A stretch of DNA of 32,662 nucleotides, taken from assembly GCA_035485475.1 (NCBI GenBank), contig DATHOA010000339.1:1-32662 (forward strand), in the 5' to 3' direction. The translations under genes and the position numbers were made by a program. Positions 16,024-22,177 of the stretch are shown here, piece after piece (position 1 is the stretch's first letter; the number at the start of each line of letters is the position of its first letter). Under the pieces are notes generated by a model. That model did no database searches. It worked only from the letters and a program-made list of their open reading frames with translations, and had not been told where the DNA came from. The stretch is from DAIDKA01 sp035485475. GTDB taxonomy: Bacteria; Pseudomonadota; Gammaproteobacteria; Steroidobacterales; Steroidobacteraceae.

Positions 16024-16533
16024 ATGGCCACTGCCCCCGACCAATTTGCACATGCCGGTGAACCCGTCGTGCGGCCCATGCGCGAGGCCGATGTCGGCGA
16101 GGTCATTGGTATTGAGCGGGCGTCGTACCAGTTTCCCTGGACCGAGGGCATTTTTCACGATTGCCTGAGGGTGGGTTACCTGTGCCGCGTGGCGCTCCAG
16201 GAGCGCGTGATCGTGGGCTATGCAGTCATGAGCATGGGGGCCGGCGAGGCCCATATCCTCAATCTGTGTGTGCGCGAGACGGTGCGTCGCACCGGCGTCG
16301 GACGCGGACTGATCCGCTACCTGCTGGAGAAGGCGGAAGGGGCCGGAATGTCCGAGGCATTCCTGGAAGTACGCCCCTCCAACGCAATCGCCATGCTCCT
16401 GTACCAGTCGATGGGCTTCGAGCAGATCAGTACCCGCCGCGGCTACTACCAGGCGGTCGGCGGACGCGAGGATGCGGCGGTACTGCGGCTGCGACTCGGC
16501 GGTCTGAAAGTTCGCACGCGCCCGGCGCGGTGA
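16024..16533 (+). CDS. rimI: Ribosomal protein S18-alanine N-acetyltransferase
   Basis: A 169-residue GNAT acetyltransferase. VRPMREADVGEVIGIERASYQFPWTEGIFHDCL is the RimI N-terminus, NLCVRETVRRTGVGRGLIRYLL holds the acetyl-CoA-binding Q/R-x-x-G-x-G/A loop, and FLEVRPSNAIAMLLYQSMGF followed by RRGYY is the RimI C-terminal motif. RimI acetylates the N-terminal Ala of ribosomal protein S18. The ATG at 16024 is chosen over an upstream ATG at 15982, because AAGGAAGAG lies about 12-20 bp ahead of it and homologues start here. Its stop overlaps the GTG of the cardiolipin synthase gene. Confidence 0.92.
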   Translation: MATAPDQFAHAGEPVVRPMREADVGEVIGIERASYQFPWTEGIFHDCLRVGYLCRVALQERVIVGYAVMSMGAGEAHILNLCVRETVRRTGVGRGLIRYLLEKAEGAGMSEAFLEVRPSNAIAMLLYQSMGFEQISTRRGYYQAVGGREDAAVLRLRLGGLKVRTRPAR

Positions 16534-17945
16534 TCCTCACCCTCCACACCGCGTACGACGCGCTGGACACCTGGTTTGTTCTGGTGCTCTCGCTCAGCTG
16601 CGCGGTATTTGCATCCATCCATGCCTTGCTGACCAAGCCGGATCCGCGCAGTGCCTTCAGCTGGATCGTCCTGTGCTGGCTGTTCCCCCTGGGGGGCGCA
16701 ATCCTCTACGGACTGTTCGGCATCAACCGGGTGCGCACCCGCGCCCGCCAGCTGCGCGGCGACCTGCGCAATCCGCGCATCCCGGTGCGTATCGCCGCGG
16801 GCGATGCGCCGGCGGATCATCTGATGCGGATTGGGGATGCGGTCACGCAATGGGCGCGCATGCCCGGCAATGTGGTCGAATCACTCGAGAATGGCGAGAA
16901 CGCGTTTCCGCCCATGCTCGCGGCCATCGCGGGCGCCAAGCACACGGTGTGGTTGGCGACCTATATCTTCGAGACTGACACGGTCGGCCAGCAGTTCATC
17001 CGCGCATTGGCCGCGGCGGTCGCCCGCGGCGTCCAGGTCTGCGTACTCATCGACGGCGTGGGTGAATGGTACAGCTGGCCGCATGCGGTACCGGAGCTGC
17101 GGCGTGCCGGCGTCAAGGCGCAGCGCTTTCTGCCACCGCGTCTGTGGCCGCCGCGCCTGTCGCTCAACCTGCGCAATCATCGCAAGCTGCTGCTGGTCGA
17201 TGGCCAGGTGGGGTTCCTCGGCGGCATGAACATCGGGGGTCGCGAGGTCGGCAAGCCGGGCACACGGCGCATGGCCGACCTGCACTTCAAGGTGCGCGGG
17301 CCGGTGGTGCAGCAGCTGGGTGAATCGTTCCGGATCGACTGGCTGTTTGCCGCGCGCGAGACCCTGTCGGTGCCCGAAGCGCCGCCGCCCTGCGGTGACG
17401 GGGTGTGCCGCGTGATCACCGAGGGACCGGATGAGGACAGCGACAAACTGTTGTCCGTGATCGTCAGCGCCGTCTCGATGGCGCGTGAGCAGCTGCTGCT
17501 CATGACGCCGTATTTCATTCCCCCGCCGGAGCTGACCTCGGCGCTGCAGTCGGCGGCATTGCGTGGCGTGGATGTAACTCTGGTGCTGCCCGAACGCAGC
17601 AATCTGCGCTATGTCGATTGGGCGTGCCGGCGCTGGCTGCGGCCGCTGGTCGATCGCGGTGTCCATGTGCTGCTGCAGCCCGCACCGTTCGCGCACACGA
17701 AACTGCTGGTGATGGATGGCAGCTATGCCCAGATCGGATCAGCGAATCTGGATCCGCGCAGCCTGCGTTTGAATTTCGAAATCGCGCTGGAAGTCTATGA
17801 CCCGGCGACGTGCCGCGGGCTGGCGCAGTACATCATCGCCGCGCGTGACCGCTCGACGGTACTGACCGATGCGACGCTCGCGGCGTGCGGGATCTGGGAG
17901 CGGTCGCGTAACAGCCTGTTTTGGCTGCTATCGCCATACCTGTAG
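16530..17945 (+). CDS. cls: Cardiolipin synthase (phospholipase D superfamily)
   Basis: A 471-residue membrane enzyme that condenses two phosphatidylglycerols, or PG with another phospholipid, into cardiolipin. Two N-terminal hydrophobic helices lie at about 13-33 and 43-63. The two HKD motifs are complete: H217-x-K219-x4-D224 with GFLGGMNIG, and H389-x-K391-x4-D396 with QIGSANLDPRS. The start is a GTG at 16530 overlapping the rimI TGA; the same frame is open further upstream but only as a shadow of rimI. Length and the terminal NSLFWLLSPYL match the ClsA class. It is the last gene before the accessory block, and together with pssA makes this a phospholipid-synthesis neighbourhood. Confidence 0.93.
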   Translation: MILTLHTAYDALDTWFVLVLSLSCAVFASIHALLTKPDPRSAFSWIVLCWLFPLGGAILYGLFGINRVRTRARQLRGDLRNPRIPVRIAAGDAPADHLMRIGDAVTQWARMPGNVVESLENGENAFPPMLAAIAGAKHTVWLATYIFETDTVGQQFIRALAAAVARGVQVCVLIDGVGEWYSWPHAVPELRRAGVKAQRFLPPRLWPPRLSLNLRNHRKLLLVDGQVGFLGGMNIGGREVGKPGTRRMADLHFKVRGPVVQQLGESFRIDWLFAARETLSVPEAPPPCGDGVCRVITEGPDEDSDKLLSVIVSAVSMAREQLLLMTPYFIPPPELTSALQSAALRGVDVTLVLPERSNLRYVDWACRRWLRPLVDRGVHVLLQPAPFAHTKLLVMDGSYAQIGSANLDPRSLRLNFEIALEVYDPATCRGLAQYIIAARDRSTVLTDATLAACGIWERSRNSLFWLLSPYL

Positions 17946-17954
17946 CCATGCGAC

Positions 17955-17981
17955 TTGACCGGACCGCCACGACTGTATAAA
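17955..17981 (+). promoter_or_regulatory. Candidate sigma-70 promoter of the SOS-box gene
   Basis: TTGACC (17955-17960) and TATAAA (17976-17981) resemble -35 and -10 elements, each with 5 of 6 consensus matches, although the spacer is 15 bp, shorter than ideal. The -10 lies inside the LexA-type palindrome, so a bound repressor would block polymerase. Transcription would start near 17988, about 26 nt before the ATG. Confidence 0.5.
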
Positions 17982-17990
17982 TATACAGTC
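17971..17990 (+). promoter_or_regulatory. LexA-binding SOS box
   Basis: GACTGTATAAATATACAGTC has 8-bp arms that are perfect inverted repeats around a 4-bp A/T centre. It contains the gammaproteobacterial LexA core CTGT-N8-ACAG and agrees with the E. coli consensus at 17 of 20 positions. It overlaps the candidate -10 and lies 23 bp before the ATG at 18014, the usual arrangement for an SOS-repressed gene. It sits after the stop of cls, so the small gene downstream is its only plausible target in this direction. Confidence 0.82.
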
Positions 17991-18013
17991 CATACTCTCC
18001 GCCCGGTGCCACC

Positions 18014-18244
18014 ATGCTGCTCGACCCCAAGCGCCTGATCGACCGCTCCATCGCTGATCTCACCCAACTCGCAGCGCTGCTGGCGGCGGAGGTGCGCTGC
18101 GACTCACTGCTGCAGTCACCGGAACTGCGCGCCTGCGAGGAGGCCGTTGCGACCATCAGCAATCTGATTCCGCGGCTGCAGGTGGCGCGCAATGTTCCCA
18201 TCGCCGCGATTGGCGTCAGTCGCTGCCCCAGCTGTGAGGAGTGA
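18014..18244 (+). CDS. Unrecognised 76-residue protein under an SOS box
   Basis: I do not recognise this protein. It begins MLLDPKRLIDRSIADLTQL, has an Ala/Leu-rich helical stretch (AALLAAEVRCDSLL), a second helix (ACEEAVATISNLIPRLQVARN), and ends with SRCPSCEE, a C-x2-C pair that could bind metal or a disulfide partner; two further cysteines lie at about positions 29 and 41. There is no signal peptide and no membrane-length hydrophobic run. Evidence that it is a real gene is the LexA box and candidate promoter just upstream, codon use like the neighbours, and no competing frame of better quality. The ribosome-binding site is weak (CCGGTG). Damage-inducible small proteins include cell-division inhibitors and toxins, but nothing in the sequence points to one. 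Its 3' end overlaps the next gene by 29 bp, on the opposite strand. Confidence 0.65.
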   Translation: MLLDPKRLIDRSIADLTQLAALLAAEVRCDSLLQSPELRACEEAVATISNLIPRLQVARNVPIAAIGVSRCPSCEE

Positions 18245-18395
18245 GCTTGAGCGGCGAGTCGTATGGCCAGTGGCGATCGATCAACTCGGCGAGAGCGATG
18301 AGATAACCGCCGGGCATCATCAACACGGTTATTGACGGTCCGAAGTCATAGAGCGCGAGTTGCGTGCGCCGCCACAAAGAGTTGATTGTGCTCAT
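18216..18395 (-). CDS. Small 59-residue membrane protein of unknown function
   Basis: The product starts MSTINSLWRRTQLALYDFGP, continues with a hydrophobic segment (SITVLMMPGGYLIALAELI, about 21-39) that is long enough to span the membrane, and ends in a polar tail (RHWPYDSPLKLTPHSWGSD). The start is fixed by a very strong Shine-Dalgarno sequence, AAGGAGGGA, 6-7 bp before the ATG; the longer open frame reaching 18536 runs into the rhodanese coding end. It lies 23 bp downstream of the hydrolase-rhodanese gene on the same strand, so the two are probably co-transcribed. I do not recognise the family. The ribosome-binding site, the membrane segment and the spacing make it a credible gene. Confidence 0.6.
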   Translation of the reverse strand: MSTINSLWRRTQLALYDFGPSITVLMMPGGYLIALAELIDRHWPYDSPLKLTPHSWGSD

Positions 18396-18418
18396 CGCAT
18401 TTCCCTCCTTTGCCGTCT

Positions 18419-19663
18419 TCACATCCCCTTCATCTGCGCCCAAGCGAGAATGCCGCCGGCGAGGTTTGCAATATTCGTGAATCCAGCCTGCTTCAGGGCG
18501 AGCGCGGCCTTCTGGCTGCGTACGCCAGCTTTGCAATAGACGACGATTTCGCTGTTCTTCTTGTCTGCCAGCTCGGCGGCGCGGCGCTCAATGTCACCGA
18601 CCGGAATCAGCGACGTACCGAGATTCGCGATCATGTGCTCATGCGGCTCGCGGACATCGAGGACGAAGACATCCTCCTTCGCATCCAGCTTGCGTTTCAG
18701 CTCCTGCACGGAGATCTGCGGAATGCCGTCGACCATCGGAAGTTTGACGTTGGCTGGCTTCAGCCATTGAACGAACCAGTCGCGTGCTGCTGCGGAGGCA
18801 GTTTCAAAGTCCTCACCCTCGGATTTGCCTAAGTGCCCGCCTTCCAGAAACACCAGAGATTTCGGTTCATGAGCTCGTCCGTATGCAGTCAGGGCGATAT
18901 CCGTCGGGATCAAAAAATCCTTCTTTGCCAAGATCATGCGCAACGGTGTAGGGGATATCGCATCGATACGGACCGCAGGTTCGAAATAGGAGAGACGCTC
19001 CAGCGACTCGAAGGTAATTCGGTTTTCGAAACGTCCTTCACTGGCGACCTGCGCAGCCTCAAAGAATTCGCGTGCTTCTTCACTGGAAGGGAAAAAACAC
19101 TGCTGTCCCGGGGGCGCCACGAGAGGCAGGTAATTCACTTCGCCCGTCTCATAGCGTCGAATTCGATCCTGACTAAGCATCATCCCCACTCCGTCGAGAT
19201 CTGATGGGGTGTAAGACCGCTGCGCTATCAGGAAACCACTAACCGCAGGAACCTGTGCCACGACACATTTGATGCGGCGGTCGAAGGCGGCGACCTGAAG
19301 CACGTGCCCCCCGGAGAAAGAGAAACCCCAGACGCCGATCCGTTGCGGGTCAATCTGTGGCTGTAGTTGCAGCCATGTAATGGCGTTGCGGTAGTCCTAC
19401 TGTTGGTCTTCGGCAAGGATCTGTCCGCGCGGAGTGCCTTCGCTCTCTCCGAGGTTGCGAAAGTCAAAGATCAGAACGGCGAAGCCGGCGTTTGCGAACC
19501 GCTGGGCAAACTGGGGCAGCCCCACCTCCTTGGTCGTACCCATGCCGTGCGCCATAGCGATGGCGGGCAACTTCACATCATTTGTTGCGGAGTAGTTATC
19601 GGGAAGATAGAAGAGGCCGGAACAATTCAGGCCTTTGCTCTTGAATATGATTTTCTGCTGCAT
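18419..19663 (-). pseudogene. Alpha/beta hydrolase fused to a rhodanese domain, interrupted by an in-frame TAG
   Basis: The frame opens at the ATG at 19663 behind GAGGAG and encodes an alpha/beta hydrolase N-terminus (MQQKIIFKSKGLNCSGLFYLP, AHGMG oxyanion region, VLIFDFRNLGESEG). A TAG at 19397-19399 stops it after 88 residues. The same frame then continues without any stop for 325 codons: DYRNAITWLQ, IDPQRIGVWGFSFSGGH with the nucleophile Ser, FLEGGHLGKSEG with the likely catalytic His, then a rhodanese domain with VFVLDVREPHEHM and VVYCKAGVRSQKAA, whose active Cys is about residue 377 of the read-through. A single base change would restore a 414-residue protein, so this is either a recent nonsense mutation or a sequencing error. 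A GTG at 19303 could restart, but would lack the nucleophile. The hydrolase-rhodanese fusion itself is unusual. Confidence 0.85.
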
Positions 19664-19758
19664 GCGTGCTCTCCTCATTTGATTGAACGGGCGTGGCCTC
19701 CTACGTGTGTCAATGTATCGACGACCCAATCGGCGGCCTTCTCCGCAAATGCGGCATG
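19664..19758 (-). other. 95-bp spacer with a 25-codon open tail behind the AraC stop
   Basis: Directly after the TAG of the AraC gene the same frame stays open for 25 codons and reads HAAFAEKAADWVVDTLTHVG and onward to a TGA. The composition looks protein-like (helical, Ala-rich). It may be an old C-terminal extension of the regulator, the remnant of a lost hydrolase gene, or chance in GC-rich DNA. The ribosome-binding site of the hydrolase gene lies at 19671-19676. Confidence 0.35.
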
Positions 19759-20667
19759 CTATTCATTGCTTGCCCAGTATCGCGTGGAGCCACGCCGATA
19801 CTGGCCCGGTGTCATGCCGGTGCCTTTGCGAAACGCTCGCGTGAAGTTTGCCTGTGACGAAAAGTTCAGCGCCACAGCGATGTCGAGCAAGGACTGATCC
19901 TCTCGTCTCAAAAGCACCTTCGCGCGCTCAAGACGGTGCCCGCTCACGTATTCATGAGGGGATTTACCTACAGCGGCTTTGAACGCTCGCGCAAAGTGGA
20001 ACTGGCTCAAGGAGGCAACTTTCGCGAGCCGGGCGATCGTGAGATTCTCCCCTTCCAGATTTGCGTCGATGTATTCCCTCACCCGGGTCAGTCTGCGTCG
20101 GTCGAGTCCCTGGTGAGAGCGCTGTTCGAGATCTTTGTTGGGGCAGAGTCCGCCATGACTATGCATCAGCCTCGCGGCCAGGCTTACCGCCAGCGTGTCG
20201 GCCAGCAGCCTGCCACCGGCGGTCTGGGTCTGCAGTTCCGCGACAATCGCGAACGCGATCTCGGCAGGCAGAGGGTCCTGGAAACTGCGCTGATAGCGCA
20301 GGGATCCAGGCGCGGAATAGCCGACGTCGATGCCCAGGCCCTCCGCTGAGAAGTGTCGTGCCGGGAGCTGCATATGCAACATCTGCGGCAACGGCGCGGC
20401 GATATCGACGCGGACTTCTTTGGAACGCGGCGGGGACAACCAAATCGTTCCCCGCTCAGCGAGCGTGCGATCCACGACGCCCCCGATCATACGGGTCACC
20501 AGGGAATTGCTCGGGCAGATCGCAACGCAAACCTCCGTCTCGGCCTTCGTGCTCTTCGTGAGCACTCCGCGGTCATGGGCGCGCAGCTGCGCTGAAAGCC
20601 CCGTCCAGCCGAAATCCACCGAAGAGGCGATCAGCCCCTGCGTCCCATACTTCTCAATGCTATCCAT
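19759..20667 (-). CDS. AraC/XylS-family transcriptional regulator
   Basis: A 302-residue regulator. The N-terminal ~180 residues form a cupin-like sensing region (STKAETEVCVAICPSN, RGTIWLSPPRSKEVRVDIAAPLPQMLHMQLP). The C-terminal ~100 residues hold the two helix-turn-helix motifs: LTIARLAKVASLSQFHFARAFKAAVGKSPHEYV and SLLDIAVALNFSSQANFTRAFRKGTGMTPGQYR. The start is taken as the ATG at 20667; a GTG directly before it (20670) is equally possible. It begins 13 bp after the end of the DUF4440 gene and lies 95 bp ahead of the broken hydrolase-rhodanese gene, so it may control this small operon. The effector is unknown. Confidence 0.92.
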   Translation of the reverse strand: MDSIEKYGTQGLIASSVDFGWTGLSAQLRAHDRGVLTKSTKAETEVCVAICPSNSLVTRMIGGVVDRTLAERGTIWLSPPRSKEVRVDIAAPLPQMLHMQLPARHFSAEGLGIDVGYSAPGSLRYQRSFQDPLPAEIAFAIVAELQTQTAGGRLLADTLAVSLAARLMHSHGGLCPNKDLEQRSHQGLDRRRLTRVREYIDANLEGENLTIARLAKVASLSQFHFARAFKAAVGKSPHEYVSGHRLERAKVLLRREDQSLLDIAVALNFSSQANFTRAFRKGTGMTPGQYRRGSTRYWASNE

Positions 20668-20680
20668 CACATCCCGGCGG

Positions 20681-21145
20681 CTACTTCGTCTCTGACCCGT
20701 GGCTGGCGACCTGCTTCCATTCGCTGCCTATCTTGACGAAGGTGTCCGTGGCGATGATGGTGTGCGCGCGATGTTCACCCTTGATCAGGATGTCATAGGT
20801 GTCCTTGTAGGTTGCCTCAGCCGTATTGCCATACGCGCGCACCTTCAGTTCAGAGAGTTTCTCGCTGTTTGTCTTGATGTTCTTTGTGTCGGCCATCAGT
20901 TTCAAGAGTTCGGCCTTGGTGTAGAAGGTTCCATCGCTGTCGCCCCGGGTCCAATCCTCGGCCAGAAGTCTCTGGTAAAAGGCGGCGTCGCCGGCCAAAT
21001 CGGCTCTGACGGCATCATTTTCCAAATTAGCGATGGCCGCTACGACGTCAGCGTTTCCCACGGTTTGCGCTCGGGTCGGATTGGGTCCTGCGAACAGGGC
21101 GATAACAAAAAGGGAAATCCACGATACGGGGTTCTTTGCGCTCAT
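20681..21145 (-). CDS. Exported SnoaL/NTF2-like protein (DUF4440 type)
   Basis: A 154-residue protein with a signal peptide (WISLFVIALFAGPNPTRA, likely cut before QTVGN). The NTF2-like fold typical of DUF4440 follows: VVAAIANLENDAVRADLAGDAAFYQRLLAEDWTRGDSDGTFYTKAELLKLM, then a VRAYGNTAEATYKDTYDIL strand and IIATDTFVKIGSEWKQVASHGSE. Members are small ligand-binding or isomerase-like cone-shaped proteins, rarely characterised. The ATG at 21145 is preferred to one at 21199 because AAGGAG lies about 10 bp ahead and the signal peptide starts here. First gene of the minus-strand group DUF4440, AraC, hydrolase-rhodanese, small membrane protein. Confidence 0.8.
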   Translation of the reverse strand: MSAKNPVSWISLFVIALFAGPNPTRAQTVGNADVVAAIANLENDAVRADLAGDAAFYQRLLAEDWTRGDSDGTFYTKAELLKLMADTKNIKTNSEKLSELKVRAYGNTAEATYKDTYDILIKGEHRAHTIIATDTFVKIGSEWKQVASHGSETK

Positions 21146-21271
21146 GTGCTCTTGCTCCTTGGTTGATTGAATGGGGTCGAAAGCGAATCGTCTCCACATC
21201 TGGGGCTAATATGCGGGAACGAGAGGCCTGCGAATAGATGGGCAATTCGGGAAATACTGTACGGATAATCG

Positions 21272-21277
21272 TATAAT
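21272..21277 (+). promoter_or_regulatory. Consensus -10 element immediately before the LysR gene
   Basis: TATAAT is a perfect -10 hexamer ending 6 nt before the ATG at 21284. If used, transcription would begin on or next to the start codon, making the mRNA leaderless. The surrounding sequence has a short direct repeat (ATAATCG at 21265-21271 and again at 21273-21279) and ATAC-N13-GTAT dyad (21254-21274), the sort of symmetry LysR regulators bind. The -35 region is poor. Confidence 0.4.
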
Positions 21278-21283
21278 CGGAGA

Positions 21284-22177
21284 ATGAACAGTCTCGATGG
21301 TATCGATGTGTTTGTGAAAGTGGTGCAGGCGGGGAGCTTTAGCGCAGCAGCGAGGCTATTGGCAATGCCCCTTACGACCGTGAGTGGAAAAGTTGCGGCG
21401 CTCGAAAAGCGACTGGGCATTACGCTGATTCAAAGAACCACCCGCAAGCTCAATATCACCCAAGCGGGAGATGCGTATTTCAAGCACTGTGTTCGTGCAC
21501 TCGAGGCGATGAATGCGGGGGAGAAGGAGATTTTGACGACCCGCTCTGAACCAGAGGGCTTACTGCGCATCACCGCCCCACCAGATTTCGGACGCAGTCT
21601 GTTGCCCGCAATCGTGCGGAACTATTTGAAGACCTATCCCAAGACACAAATCGAATTACTGTTGACCGATCGCGTCGTGGATCTTGTCGGAGAAGGGGTT
21701 GATTTGGCCATTCGGGTCGGGCCGCTCAAAGATTCGGGTCTGATTGCCAGGAAGTTTAGAGACGGCGAGGTGTTTTTTTGGGCGAGCTCTTCTTACGTTG
21801 CAAGGCGAGGCGCTCCTCGCCATCCAAGAGACTTGACCGAGCATTCCTTCATCAGCCACCGGGCCTTTGGCGGCTCTATAAAGTGTGTCAACGGGCGCCA
21901 GGTGGTATTGGTGAAAGTTGAACCCCGAATCATTGTCGATGATTTTGAAGCCTTGAAGATCTTTATCCTTTCCGGAGATGGGATCGGCGCGCTCTCGCGT
22001 CTGATCTGCGAGAGCGAAGTAGCGAAGGGCAAAATGACACGGGTGCTGCCAGGATGGTCATTACAGCTCGGAAGCAGTCAGGTCTCGATTCATTTTGTTT
22101 ACCCTGCCCAACGATACATCTCGCAGAAAATACGAGCCTTCATCGAGCTGGCGATGCACCTCGGCGGCGAACCCTAG
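21284..22177 (+). CDS. LysR-family transcriptional regulator
   Basis: A 297-residue protein with the N-terminal LysR winged helix (MNSLDGIDVFVKVVQAGSFSAAARLLAMPLTTVSGKVAALEKRLGITLIQRTTRKLNIT). The effector domain follows, with LLRITAPPDFGRSLLPAIVRNYLKTYPKTQIELLLTDRVVDLVGEGVDLAIRVGPL. This resembles the large subgroup that includes DhcR/CrgA-type regulators. GC content is visibly lower than in flanking core genes, suggesting acquisition. It is divergent from the DUF4440-AraC group across 138 bp and may act on that promoter, as LysR proteins often do with a divergent neighbour. Its TAG shares the palindrome CTAG with the stop of the convergent Fic gene. Confidence 0.93.
   Translation: MNSLDGIDVFVKVVQAGSFSAAARLLAMPLTTVSGKVAALEKRLGITLIQRTTRKLNITQAGDAYFKHCVRALEAMNAGEKEILTTRSEPEGLLRITAPPDFGRSLLPAIVRNYLKTYPKTQIELLLTDRVVDLVGEGVDLAIRVGPLKDSGLIARKFRDGEVFFWASSSYVARRGAPRHPRDLTEHSFISHRAFGGSIKCVNGRQVVLVKVEPRIIVDDFEALKIFILSGDGIGALSRLICESEVAKGKMTRVLPGWSLQLGSSQVSIHFVYPAQRYISQKIRAFIELAMHLGGEP

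Noticed and set aside
17946..18013. Intrinsic terminator for cls formed by the palindrome at 17971-17990
   Set aside because: The stem is AT-rich and not followed by a T-run; the sequence instead fits the LexA consensus.
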